Source: an uncultured Acetatifactor sp. (lineage in GTDB: Bacteria; Bacillota; Clostridia; Lachnospirales; Lachnospiraceae). From it: a DNA stretch of 64,000 bases. This document shows positions 17,982 through 26,926 of this stretch, piece by piece. Under the pieces are notes generated by a model. It saw only the letters and a program-made list of their open reading frames with translations, was not told where the DNA came from and did no database searches. The position numbers and the translations under genes were made by a program. Position 1 is the first letter of the stretch. Every line of letters begins with the position of its first letter. The stretch covers positions 1-64,000 of the forward strand of contig CAJTOJ010000022.1 of NCBI GenBank assembly GCA_910577665.1, read 5' to 3'.

Positions 17982-19427
17982 ATGCATGAGACAACGAAAG
18001 GGACTGTGCTTTTCTATGGGATTCCGGCCTATGGCCATACGCTTTCCAACCTGTATCTGGCCGGGAGGCTGGCAGAGGCTGGATTCCGGGTGGTCTATTA
18101 TTCGGCAGGGCCTTTCCGGAAGGTAATCCGGGAAAACGGCTGCGAATACAGGCCGTATCCCATGGACTGGAGGGAACTGGACTTAAGGGATGGGGAGAGG
18201 ATCTTAAAGCTGTACCGCCTGATCCTCCAATATACGGACCAGATGCTGCCGGATCTTCTGCGCCAGGCCAGGCAGGAACGTCCCAGGGCCATTTTGTTTG
18301 AGTCCCTGGCCCTGTGGGGAAGGGCTGTGGGACAACTGTTGGGACTGCCTTCCTTTTCCTTCTATAGTATTGCTGCCATTGACTGGACCTGGGGGTGGCA
18401 GGAAGAAAAGAGACCATGGCCTGGCAGCAGGGAGAGGGTGTTGGGTAGAGGTAGGCGGTCATGGCCTGGCAGCAGAGGGAGGGTGCTGGGTGGAAGTGGG
18501 GGATTGTCTGACAGCGGAAAGAGAGAGCTTGAGACAGGCTGGAAACGGGGACATCAGAAAGGGAAGGGCTGCACAGGTTCCCGGACAGTGCGTCTTCCGG
18601 TAAGTCCCTGGGAAAAAGGCCTCGGGGCATATGCGCCTGGATTCTCCGCAGGTTTTTTACGCTATGTGGGGGAACTTCCAGGAACCATGTCCTATGTGCG
18701 GCGGCTGAGAGGAAAGTATGGTTTGCAGAGGCTGGGTCTGCTGCAGGTGCTGATGAACCGGGGAGATTACAACCTCTGTGGGTATTCCAGGCTATTTCAG
18801 CCGGGAGGGCACCTGTTCGGGGGAACCTACAGGTTTGTAGGCCCCTTGTCTGTCCACCGGCGGGCCGTGGAACACAATGATTTCACCTGGCCGGAAGCTT
18901 CTGGCGGTGCGGTGCGGGTCTACATTTCCCTGGGAACCATATTCAATAGAAATGAGAGGCTGTTACAGGAGGTGATCCGCCAGTTTGGCGATCCTGGTGG
19001 GGGAAAGGGAACCAGGGATTGCAGCAAAGAAAGAGACTCTGGCAAGGTGTCCTTCCAGGTAGTACTGGTCTGGGAAGGAGAACGCCAGTTTCCACGGAAT
19101 TTTATTGTACGTCCCTTTGTGGACCAGAGTGCGGTTCTGGGGCAGGCGGATCTTTTTATCACGGCGGGGGGTGTGAATAGCATCCATGAAGCGTTGTATT
19201 TCGGGGTACCCTGCCTGTTGTGTCCCCAGCAGGGGGAACAGCTTGTGAATGCGAGACAGTTTGAGCGGCTGGGATTTGGCAGGATACTGCGGGATCCTGC
19301 CAGGTTGCGGCAGGAAGCCCTGGAATGCATGACACTGCAAAAAGACTGGAAGGAAAAGCGGCGGGCGGCAATGACAGCAGTGTCTTTAAGGGAAGTGCTG
19401 GAGCTGTTTGAACGATTTGGCAAGTAG
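17982..19427 (+). CDS. GT1-family glycosyltransferase
   Basis: The 481-residue enzyme has the GT-B fold of macrolide/sterol-type UDP-sugar transferases: N-terminal acceptor half 'VLFYGIPAYGHTLSNLYLAGRL', and C-terminal donor half with 'VYISLGTIFNR' and 'FITAGGVNSIHEALYFGVPC' followed by 'PQQGEQLVNA'. The usual donor-binding HGG reads AGG here, which may lower or change activity. About 70 residues of low-complexity sequence (about 143-210) interrupt the acceptor domain and contain two 15-residue repeats. The frame is open upstream to 17874, but ATG 17982 begins the family homology; no strong ribosome site decides it. It leads the cluster with the SDR fusion, the adenylating enzyme and KAS III, so it probably glycosylates their product. 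Confidence 0.75.
   Translation: MHETTKGTVLFYGIPAYGHTLSNLYLAGRLAEAGFRVVYYSAGPFRKVIRENGCEYRPYPMDWRELDLRDGERILKLYRLILQYTDQMLPDLLRQARQERPRAILFESLALWGRAVGQLLGLPSFSFYSIAAIDWTWGWQEEKRPWPGSRERVLGRGRRSWPGSRGRVLGGSGGLSDSGKRELETGWKRGHQKGKGCTGSRTVRLPVSPWEKGLGAYAPGFSAGFLRYVGELPGTMSYVRRLRGKYGLQRLGLLQVLMNRGDYNLCGYSRLFQPGGHLFGGTYRFVGPLSVHRRAVEHNDFTWPEASGGAVRVYISLGTIFNRNERLLQEVIRQFGDPGGGKGTRDCSKERDSGKVSFQVVLVWEGERQFPRNFIVRPFVDQSAVLGQADLFITAGGVNSIHEALYFGVPCLLCPQQGEQLVNARQFERLGFGRILRDPARLRQEALECMTLQKDWKEKRRAAMTAVSLREVLELFERFGK
18415..18504 (+). repeat. Two-copy 45-bp tandem repeat inside glycosyltransferase
   Basis: Units starting at 18415 and 18460 share CATGGCCTGGCAGCAG and keep the reading frame (15 residues each, 'WPGSR.RVLG'). 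Related GGCAGC-x-GGAAG blocks occur in the low-complexity linkers of the next two genes. Confidence 0.7.
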
Positions 19428-19647
19428 CAGATTCCCGGTTTGCAGAACAGCCAGGTGAATACAGATTTTACAGTTGGGAATGGGAAGTAAAGGCTGGATC
19501 CAGGATATGCGGGAAGCCAGAGTCTGTAGGAAGCCAGGGGTTGCAGGAAGCGAAAAAAGGCCTGGGGCAGGCCGGGGTATATGGAAAATCGAAAATCCAC
19601 AGGAACCTATAAGGACAAAGGAAGAGCACAGGTATGGAGGGAAATCC

Positions 19648-21816
19648 ATGGGAGAACTGCGTGAAACAGGGAAAGCAATTGAATGGACCGTAGAGAAGAC
19701 AGCAGAAAAAACTTTGGAAAAGACCATAGACAGAACCACCGAAAGGAAAGAGACGACACCAGAAGATAGAACAGGAAAACAGACTGTCCTGGTGACAGGT
19801 GCCACGGGCTTTCTGGGGGAGTACCTGGTGCGGCGGCTGGTGAAGGAATACCAGGTGCTGGCACTGGGACGGAACCGGGAAAAGGGCAGGCAGCTTACGG
19901 CTTATGGAGCCCGGTTTTGTCAAGGGGACTTTACGGACAGGGAAAGCTGTGCTCCCTATTTTGAAGGGGTGGATTATGTGATTCACGCAGGTGCCCTTTC
20001 CACGGTGTGGGGAAAGTGGGAGGATTTTTACCAGACGAATGTGGTGGGAACCCATCTGGTGGCGGGCCTGTGCCTGGCGAATGGTGTTAAGCGGCTGGTC
20101 TATATCTCCTCCCCCAGTGTCTATACCGGGAGGGAAGACCAGTATCATATCCGGGAAGACCAGGCTCCCAGACAGAATGATCTGAACGATTACATCAGAT
20201 CCAAGCTGATGGCGGAACGAGTGATCCGCAGGTGGAACAGGAAGGGACTGGAGACGGTTATCCTGCGGCCCAGGGGGCTGATCGGTATCGGGGATACCAG
20301 TCTGGTGCCCAGACTCCTTGGGGCCAACAAAAAGACAGGGATTCCCCTTTTCCGGGACGGCAGGAACCTGGTGGATATCACCTGCGTGGAGAATGTGGCA
20401 CTGGCCTGTGAACTGGCAATGAAAGCCCAGGGGGCTTCCGGGAGGGTGTTCAACATTACCAATGGGGAGCCTATGGCATTTGGCCGGATCCTGGAGCAGT
20501 TTCTGGCAGCCATCGGGGAAAAACCACGCTATCTGCGGCTTCCTTTTGGGGTAGTGTATGCCGTGGCAGAGGGACTGGAGTGGGTATACCGCACATTCAG
20601 GCTGTCCGGGGAGCCGCCCCTGACCCGGTATACAGTGTGTACCCTGGGATATGCCCAGACCATGGATATCCGGCAGGCTAAGGAGATCCTTTCGTATGAG
20701 CCGGAGAAGACCCTGGCAGAATCCATCCGGGAGTATGGGATCTGGTGGCGGGAGCAGGGCAGAAAGGGAGGGCCGGACGGAGCCGGTGACAGGGAAGAGC
20801 AAAGCAATCCCGGCAGGAAGGATAACGGAAGGCCAGATGTAGCAGGGTGGTCCGGCAGGCAGAAAGTGACCGGGGAAGATGCAGGGCAGGGTTCTTTGGA
20901 ACGGCCCGGCAGCAGGAAGCTGGCCGGGAAGGAAGGCAAGGATCCAGGACTCCCGGCTCGGCCTGGCAAGATAACAAAGGTGCTGGCCTACCGCTGCGGC
21001 TCCTGCACCAACAATCTGGGAATCATTTTCCGGAGAGGCATCGGGGTCCGGGGAGGGATGTCCGGTTCTGATGGGAGGGGCTTTTTCCAGGGAATTACCT
21101 GGGAGAAAAGGCAGTTCCCTGCCAGGGCTGTGCTGATCTGTCACAGGGAGCTTGGGAATATTCTCTATGACACCGGGTATTCTGAAGGGATCTTCCAGGG
21201 CGGCATAGGACTGTGGCTGTACCGTCTGCTGAATCCGGTGCAGCTTGGGCAGGGGGAGAGGATCGCAGAGAGACTTCAGAAGGACGGGATCCCGCCAGAG
21301 AGTGTGAAGACCATATTGCTGTCCCATGCCCATCCGGATCATGTGGGGGGACTGGAACAATTTACCGGTTATGACCTGGTGGCTCTGGGAGAGACCCTGG
21401 AAGCCCTCCGCCATCCCCGTATCCGCAATCTCATGTTTCCCTCCCTGGTGCCCCACAAGGGGTGTATACGCAGGGAGGTGATACCGGCAGAACGCTTGCA
21501 GGATCATTTCCTGTGTGGGTATTTTGAGGAGGTGTATGACTTGTTCGGGGATGGCAGCCTTATAGGGGTGCGGCTGGACGGGCATTGCAAGGGACAGATG
21601 GGGCTGTGGATCCCGGACGGGAATCTTTTCCTGGCGGCAGATGCCTGCTGGGGCGGGGACCTGGTGCGGGCCACCAGGCGCATGCGTCTGCTGCCAAGGC
21701 TGCTGCAGAATGATTTTAGCGCTTATAAGAACAGCCTGCAGAGGATCTGTCGCATGAAACGGGATTATCCCCGGATCAAGGTATGGTTCACCCACCAGAA
21801 AGGGGTATCTGTATGA
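19648..21816 (+). CDS. SDR epimerase/reductase fused to metallo-beta-lactamase domain
   Basis: A 722-residue two-domain protein. About residues 46-380 are an extended short-chain dehydrogenase of the 3-beta-HSD type: NAD(P) motif 'VTGATGFLGEYLVRRL' and catalytic 'YIRSK' (YxxxK). A linker of about 80 low-complexity residues follows. The last 280 residues are a metallo-beta-lactamase-fold hydrolase with the zinc motif 'SHAHPDHVGG' (HxHxDH), 'DGHCKGQ' and 'ADACWG'. Start ATG 19648 follows GGAGGG at seven bases; the frame is open back to 19474 but that extension is low-complexity. It overlaps the next gene by ATGA. A ketoreductase plus a thioesterase-like hydrolase acting on the same acyl intermediate is a reasonable inference. 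Confidence 0.8.
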   Translation: MGELRETGKAIEWTVEKTAEKTLEKTIDRTTERKETTPEDRTGKQTVLVTGATGFLGEYLVRRLVKEYQVLALGRNREKGRQLTAYGARFCQGDFTDRESCAPYFEGVDYVIHAGALSTVWGKWEDFYQTNVVGTHLVAGLCLANGVKRLVYISSPSVYTGREDQYHIREDQAPRQNDLNDYIRSKLMAERVIRRWNRKGLETVILRPRGLIGIGDTSLVPRLLGANKKTGIPLFRDGRNLVDITCVENVALACELAMKAQGASGRVFNITNGEPMAFGRILEQFLAAIGEKPRYLRLPFGVVYAVAEGLEWVYRTFRLSGEPPLTRYTVCTLGYAQTMDIRQAKEILSYEPEKTLAESIREYGIWWREQGRKGGPDGAGDREEQSNPGRKDNGRPDVAGWSGRQKVTGEDAGQGSLERPGSRKLAGKEGKDPGLPARPGKITKVLAYRCGSCTNNLGIIFRRGIGVRGGMSGSDGRGFFQGITWEKRQFPARAVLICHRELGNILYDTGYSEGIFQGGIGLWLYRLLNPVQLGQGERIAERLQKDGIPPESVKTILLSHAHPDHVGGLEQFTGYDLVALGETLEALRHPRIRNLMFPSLVPHKGCIRREVIPAERLQDHFLCGYFEEVYDLFGDGSLIGVRLDGHCKGQMGLWIPDGNLFLAADACWGGDLVRATRRMRLLPRLLQNDFSAYKNSLQRICRMKRDYPRIKVWFTHQKGVSV

Positions 21817-23354
21817 CAGACCAGTTAAAAGTATGCAAATACTATCTATACTACAAGTATATTTTGCCGCGCAGCCGTTTCCTTCGGGACAGGAAGGCTT
21901 TAAAACAGTGGCAGGGCAGGAAGCTGGGAAAGCATCTGGCATACGTGGCAGGGCACTCGCCCCTGTATCGGGGGATGCGGAAGCTGTCTTCCTATCCGGT
22001 CATAGACAAGGCATTCATGATGGAGCATTTTGACCGGCTGAACACAGTGGGGATTAAGCGAAGGGAGGCAGAGGCTTTTGCCCTCCGGGCAGAGAGGAAC
22101 CGGGATTTTGCCCCGAAGCTGCGGGGAGTTACGGTGGGATTAAGTTCCGGCACCTCCGGGCACAGGGGAATCTTCCTGGTGTCAGATGAGGAGAAAGTGC
22201 GTTGGGCAGGCTATGTGCTGGCAAAATTTCTGCCGGGTAGCATCCTGGAATCCATGGATATTGCTTTTTTCATGCGGGCAGACAGCAATCTCTACCAGGC
22301 GGTGAACTCCAAAAGGATCCGTTTCCATTTCTTCGATATCTACCGGGACATGGAGGAGCACATAAGGCGGCTGGAGGCGCTGCAGCCCAGGATCCTGGTG
22401 GGACAGCCTTCCCTGCTTCTGATGCTGGGTGAGCAGGTTGAGCGGGGCGCCCTGCACATTTCCCCTGAGGTACTCATTTCCATTGCGGAGGTCCTGGAGG
22501 GGGAGGACGAAACCCGGCTGAAGAAAGTATTTCGGCAGAAGGTGATCCACCAGGTCTACCAATGTACGGAAGGGTGCCTGGCCTCCACCTGCCCCCTGGG
22601 AACACTCCATCTGAATGAGGACATTGTACATATTGGGCGTCAATACCTGGAAGGACGCCGGTTCGTGCCCATCGTGACGGATTTCGAGAGAAAAGCCCAG
22701 CCCATGATCCGCTACCGCCTTAACGATATTCTGGTGGAGCGGGAGAAACCCTGCGTCTGCGGGAGTCCCTTCCTGGCCCTGGAGAAGATTGAAGGCAGGG
22801 AGGATGACATGTTTTCCTTCCTGGATGAGCAGGGAAGGGAGAAATGGATCTTCCCGGATTTCATCCGCAGGTGTGTGCTGTTTGCCGGGGTGAAGCAGGA
22901 GAAAAGAGGGGAAGACAGGCCGTGGCCGGCAAAACAAGGGACAGAGACAAGCAAGGCGGGAAGCACGGATGTACGAAGCCAGATGGTCCATGGACAGGAA
23001 GGAAGCCAGGAGGGAGTCGCCTTGGCAGCCGGGAAGTGGGCGGGAAGTCCTAAGGGAGCCGTGGCAGCCAGGAAGGGGGAAGGAAGTGCAGGGGGAAAAA
23101 AGACAGCCAGGGATAGGGCAGAAGGCACTTGGGAATACCGGGTGGTGCAGAGTCCGAACAGGAGCATCACGGTCTATGCCGAATTAAGTCCGGCAGAAGA
23201 GGAGGCAGTGCGCCGGGAGTTCCAGAAGCTTATCCGGGACAGGGAACTGGTCATGCCGGAGATTTGCTTTGCCCCATATGACTGGGAATTGGGGAAGAAG
23301 CTGAAGCGGATCCAGAGAATCCAGGCGTCTGAAACAAAAAAACGGGATTTATAG
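21813..23354 (+). CDS. F390-synthetase/PaaK-type adenylate-forming enzyme
   Basis: The 513-residue product belongs to the coenzyme F390 synthetase/phenylacetate-CoA ligase branch of ANL enzymes. Visible are the phosphate loop 'LSSGTSGHRG' (about residue 112), 'YQCTEG' in the adenine-binding region, 'IRYRLNDILV' (about 298) and the Cys-containing 'KPCVCGSPF'. Such enzymes activate a carboxylate as acyl-AMP and may transfer it. About 75 low-complexity residues (about 365-440) separate the core from the C-terminal subdomain. It starts at ATG 21813, overlapping the upstream stop by four bases. F420 chemistry is unlikely here; the family name reflects homology only. Confidence 0.78.
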   Translation: MTDQLKVCKYYLYYKYILPRSRFLRDRKALKQWQGRKLGKHLAYVAGHSPLYRGMRKLSSYPVIDKAFMMEHFDRLNTVGIKRREAEAFALRAERNRDFAPKLRGVTVGLSSGTSGHRGIFLVSDEEKVRWAGYVLAKFLPGSILESMDIAFFMRADSNLYQAVNSKRIRFHFFDIYRDMEEHIRRLEALQPRILVGQPSLLLMLGEQVERGALHISPEVLISIAEVLEGEDETRLKKVFRQKVIHQVYQCTEGCLASTCPLGTLHLNEDIVHIGRQYLEGRRFVPIVTDFERKAQPMIRYRLNDILVEREKPCVCGSPFLALEKIEGREDDMFSFLDEQGREKWIFPDFIRRCVLFAGVKQEKRGEDRPWPAKQGTETSKAGSTDVRSQMVHGQEGSQEGVALAAGKWAGSPKGAVAARKGEGSAGGKKTARDRAEGTWEYRVVQSPNRSITVYAELSPAEEEAVRREFQKLIRDRELVMPEICFAPYDWELGKKLKRIQRIQASETKKRDL

Positions 23355-23509
23355 TTGGGAAGCAATAAAGTTTCACGGCTTAAAGCCAGATGAAGTTATG
23401 GTGTTAATCTGGGAGGTGGCGAGATGGGAAGGGCAGAGGAGGATAAGTTTGAAAGTAAACTTTCAAATTTTGATTGGTATGCCCGCTGAAGCGGGCTTGG
23501 GGGATAAGA

Positions 23510-24463
23510 ATGGAAAACGGACAGATCAAGAGACGAGTAAAGCTGGCAGGCATGGGAAGAGCCATAGCAGGGGGTAAGGTGGTATTCGGCAGGGAGACCA
23601 GGTACCGGCTTACGGCCGGGGAGACCTTGCTGGACCTGGCAATGGAAGCCGCCAATCTGGCATTGGGGGATGCCGGGATACATATGGAAGATGTGGACTG
23701 CATCGTCTGCGCCATGGCAACGCCCCTGCAGGCCATACCCTGCAATGCGGCTCTGATCCATGAACGGATGGCCAAGGGTCTGGACATTCCGGCCATGGAT
23801 ATCAACACCACATGCACCAGTTTTATCAGTGCCCTGGATGTGATGTCCTGTATGATAACGAGCGGGAGGTATGGGACAGTGCTGGTCCTGGCCGGGGATA
23901 CGGCGTCTGCCGCCTTGAACCCGGACCAGAAGGAGAGTTATGAACTGTTCTCAGACGGGGCTACAGCCTGTGTGCTCACCAGGACAGGGCCAGGGGAAGA
24001 TTCGGAGATCCTCTACAGCCGCCAGTGTACCTGGTCAGAGGGTGCCCATGACACAGAGATCCGGGGCGGGGGTGGGCTGATGCCTGCATTCTCCATGACA
24101 GAGGAGAACCGGACAGACTATTATTTTGACATGAAGGGCATCAAGATCCTGCGGCTTTGTGGGAAGAAGCTACCCGGGTTTGTGGAGGAATGTCTTGCGG
24201 AGGCAGGGATTACCAGGGAGGAGATTGGTCTGGTGGTTCCCCACCAGGCCAGCAAGGCACTGGATATCATCATGCCCCGGCTGGGCTTTTCGGAGGATAC
24301 TTATATAAACCGTGTGTCCACATATGGCAATCTGGTTTCTGCCTCGGTGCCCAATGCCCTGTGTGAAGCCGTCCAGGAGGGGATGATCCGGCGCGGGGAT
24401 CTGGTGCTGCTTATGGGGACAGCAGCAGGGCTTACAGTGAATTTCCTGCTGCTCAGATATTGA
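23510..24463 (+). CDS. 3-oxoacyl-ACP synthase III-like (KAS III/FabH-like)
   Basis: The 317-residue enzyme has the complete KAS III triad: Cys in 'DINTTCTSFISALDV' (about residue 101), His in 'VVPHQASKALDI' (about 245) and Asn in 'STYGNLVSASVP' (about 275). It condenses an acyl-CoA or acyl-ACP with a malonyl or second acyl unit. The lone gene beside an adenylating enzyme and an SDR, with no fab genes around, points to secondary rather than housekeeping lipid synthesis. ATG 23510 follows 'GGGGGATAAGA'; the frame is open to 23474. The cluster ends here. Confidence 0.85.
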   Translation: MENGQIKRRVKLAGMGRAIAGGKVVFGRETRYRLTAGETLLDLAMEAANLALGDAGIHMEDVDCIVCAMATPLQAIPCNAALIHERMAKGLDIPAMDINTTCTSFISALDVMSCMITSGRYGTVLVLAGDTASAALNPDQKESYELFSDGATACVLTRTGPGEDSEILYSRQCTWSEGAHDTEIRGGGGLMPAFSMTEENRTDYYFDMKGIKILRLCGKKLPGFVEECLAEAGITREEIGLVVPHQASKALDIIMPRLGFSEDTYINRVSTYGNLVSASVPNALCEAVQEGMIRRGDLVLLMGTAAGLTVNFLLLRY

Positions 24464-24572
24464 GTACTTTTCATAAGGGGCTTAACCATATCACAAAGGG
24501 CTTTACTCCGGAGGGGTGTTTCCGACAGTAACCGGGAACTTTTCCGTGGACTTTTTTGGGCCATGGTTTCAG

Positions 24573-24601
24573 TTGCGCAGTTTTCAGAAAAGTGGTAAAA
24601 T
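24573..24601 (+). promoter_or_regulatory. Promoter of the DUF262/ATPase operon
   Basis: TTGCGC (24573-24578), a 17-base spacer and TAAAAT (24596-24601) lie 52 bases upstream of ATG 24654. Confidence 0.45.
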
Positions 24602-24653
24602 ATTGGGACAGAAAGCGTTGACATTTTTGCCGGGGAAAGTGCCGGGAGGGATT

Positions 24654-25850
24654 ATGGAAGAAATTGTTCTCAAAACGGATGAAGATGATGGTGTGGATGA
24701 TGCCGGCACCATTTCGTTTGGCCAGGTGGAGGAAGAGCCGGAACGCCAGGGGAGCGAGAAGGGGATCTACCCTGCATCCAGCATTAAGATTGACCGGGTC
24801 CAATACTCCATATTTGAGATGAAGCGGCGTTACGACCGTGGAAATATCTGCCTGGATCCTGATTTCCAGAGAGGAATTGTGTGGAAACCGAGACAGAAGT
24901 CGGAACTGATAGAATCAGTCATCATGGGGATTCCCCTGCCGCTGATCTACATGGCAGAGACCATGGAGGGGAAGCTGGTAATCGTGGACGGCAGGCAGCG
25001 CCTGACGACTTTCTTCGATTATATGGATAATCAATTTGCACTGAATGGACTGCGGATCCTGCCAGAACTGAACCGTTATAAATTTGAAGATCTGGAGAAG
25101 GACAGTGGAAAGCGCAAATTTGCCATTGATATTGAAGACTTCCAGCTGGTTATCCAGATTATCAAGTATCCTACGCCGGACAGAGTCCGTTTTGACATAT
25201 TTGACCGGGTGAACAGGGGAGGAACACCGCTGAACAACCAGGAGATGCGTAATGCCCTATACCAGGGCAAGTCCACCAGGCTTCTGAAGGTACTGGCATC
25301 CACCGAAGAGTTTAAGGCAGCCACAGGATATTCCATTTCTTCCACGCATATGAAGGATAAATACATTATTCTGCGTGCAATTGGTTTCTACCTGTGGAAA
25401 GTGGGAAAACTAAAGACAAAAACCGGGGAACGGGTGATGTACCGGAGTGATATGGAGGAATTCCTGGGTATTTCCATGGAGTATCTGAACAGGGCCCCGG
25501 ATGGTGAGATCCAGTACCTGGAGGAACTTTTTTGTAAGGTCATGGTGTGTAGTGAACATGCATTGGGAAGGGATGGTTTTCGGATTCCTTCTGACAGCGG
25601 GAAGCGCAGGCCTGTCAGTATGACTTTGTTTGAAAGCCTGTTTTGTTTTATTGCCATGCTGTTGGAGAACGTACCCACGGTTACGATAGGCCGGATTTCC
25701 AGCGCTGTGTCGGAAATGCTGGAGGACAGCGTATTTCTACAATCCTTGACCTATAATGTGGACAGTGCATCCAGTGTGTGGTGCAGGATGCAGATGGTTG
25801 AAAAATGGTTTGAACGGATAGAAGCCGCTGAAGCAGGTGGAGAGGTATAA
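24654..25850 (+). CDS. DUF262-domain protein (ParB/GmrS-like fold)
   Basis: The 398-residue product carries the DUF262 hallmarks: 'LDPDFQRGIVWKPRQKSELI' followed by 'GIPLPLIY' (about residues 66-100), and 'VDGRQRLTTF' (about 113), the D-G-Q-R-type nucleotide site of the family. 'FDRVNRGGTPLNNQEMRNALY' (about 186) is also typical. DUF262 is the N-terminal nuclease/NTPase module of GmrSD and BrxU-like modification-dependent restriction enzymes; here the usual C-terminal DUF1524 HNH domain is absent. ATG 24654 is preceded by GGGAGGG. A three-base gap to the next gene implies one operon. Confidence 0.8.
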   Translation: MEEIVLKTDEDDGVDDAGTISFGQVEEEPERQGSEKGIYPASSIKIDRVQYSIFEMKRRYDRGNICLDPDFQRGIVWKPRQKSELIESVIMGIPLPLIYMAETMEGKLVIVDGRQRLTTFFDYMDNQFALNGLRILPELNRYKFEDLEKDSGKRKFAIDIEDFQLVIQIIKYPTPDRVRFDIFDRVNRGGTPLNNQEMRNALYQGKSTRLLKVLASTEEFKAATGYSISSTHMKDKYIILRAIGFYLWKVGKLKTKTGERVMYRSDMEEFLGISMEYLNRAPDGEIQYLEELFCKVMVCSEHALGRDGFRIPSDSGKRRPVSMTLFESLFCFIAMLLENVPTVTIGRISSAVSEMLEDSVFLQSLTYNVDSASSVWCRMQMVEKWFERIEAAEAGGEV

Positions 25851-25853
25851 GCA

Positions 25854-26924
25854 ATGGTAAGCAGGGTATTGATAGACGGATACAAGAGCATAGGCAGGCT
25901 GGAAATGGAACTGGAGAACTTTACATTGCTGTCCGGGGTCAACTCTGCTGGCAAATCTTCAGTCATCCAGGCGGTTCTCTATGTGTTGCAGATGGAAAAA
26001 CAATATGGAAGGTTTCCTGCGGGAAGGAATTCTGATTTTGGCAAATTTGTAGATATCCGGAACAATATAAAGGGGAATAAGGAGATACAGTTTGAACTGG
26101 ACATACAGGAGGGGGGCACCGGGACAGCTACCATTGGTGTCAATATGTATGTGGAAGGGGGACTCGATAAGGTAACATTTAGGACCTCCGGACAGGGACA
26201 GAGATATACGGACAGGTATAGGGCTATCCATTTATCCGTGGAGAGGGTGGGGGTACAGAATTTCTATCCGCTGTCGGCCTCAGATCCAGGGGAGATAGGT
26301 GACCGGGGGGAATATGTATATTCCTACCTGGCCCTTTATGGACAGGAATCCCTTGCGGAAGAAGCATTTGCCTATGATGTGGAACAGGTGGGACTCAGCA
26401 TGAATAACCAGGTGAATTACTGGCTGGAATATCTCATGGGATTTCGCATCCAGACCCGCATTGTGCAGGATGTGGACCAGGTGGTGGTGACGTACTCCAA
26501 TGTGGGGAACAACCGTTATTACAGGCCCCAGAATGTGGGAACCGGGGTGACATATATGTCCATGCTGATCATTGCGGCTTTGTCCTGCCAAAAGGGCGAT
26601 ATGCTTATCATAGAGAATCCCGAGATTCACATGCACCCGCGGGCACAGTCGCGTTTTGTGGAACTGCTTGCTTTTCTGACTGGCAGGGGTTTACAGGTTA
26701 TCCTGGAGACGCATAGTGACCATATCTACAACGGAATGCGCAAGTGCGTGAAAAACGGGAAGCTTAGAAAGGAGCAGACAGCCGCCTATTTTCTGGAGCT
26801 GGATGAGAGTATGCAGACAAAAGCAGACAGGATAAGGTTCAATGACCAGGGGGCAGAAGAGAATCACCCATATGGCCTCTTTGACCAGTTTGATGATGAC
26901 CTGGATGAACTGTTGGGGATATAA
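25854..26924 (+). CDS. AAA/SMC-like ATPase, DUF3696 type
   Basis: The 356-residue RecF/SMC-like ATPase has Walker A 'GVNSAGKSS' (about 28-36), Walker B 'MLIIENPEIHMHPRAQ' (about 248-263) and a His-switch 'LETHSDH' (about 283). The C-terminal 'GLFDQFDDDLDELLG' matches the DUF3696 tail. Such OLD/AAA_21-type ATPases are common in anti-phage modules (PARIS, Gabija, retron partners). It has no TOPRIM nuclease domain of its own, so an effector must come from a neighbour. Ribosome site GGAGAGG precedes ATG 25854. Confidence 0.8.
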   Translation: MVSRVLIDGYKSIGRLEMELENFTLLSGVNSAGKSSVIQAVLYVLQMEKQYGRFPAGRNSDFGKFVDIRNNIKGNKEIQFELDIQEGGTGTATIGVNMYVEGGLDKVTFRTSGQGQRYTDRYRAIHLSVERVGVQNFYPLSASDPGEIGDRGEYVYSYLALYGQESLAEEAFAYDVEQVGLSMNNQVNYWLEYLMGFRIQTRIVQDVDQVVVTYSNVGNNRYYRPQNVGTGVTYMSMLIIAALSCQKGDMLIIENPEIHMHPRAQSRFVELLAFLTGRGLQVILETHSDHIYNGMRKCVKNGKLRKEQTAAYFLELDESMQTKADRIRFNDQGAEENHPYGLFDQFDDDLDELLGI

Positions 26925-26926
26925 AA

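Noticed and set aside
19468..21942. 824-codon minus-strand frame opposite the SDR-MBL gene
   Set aside because: The plus strand encodes intact SDR and metallo-hydrolase motifs; the minus frame is a compositional shadow.
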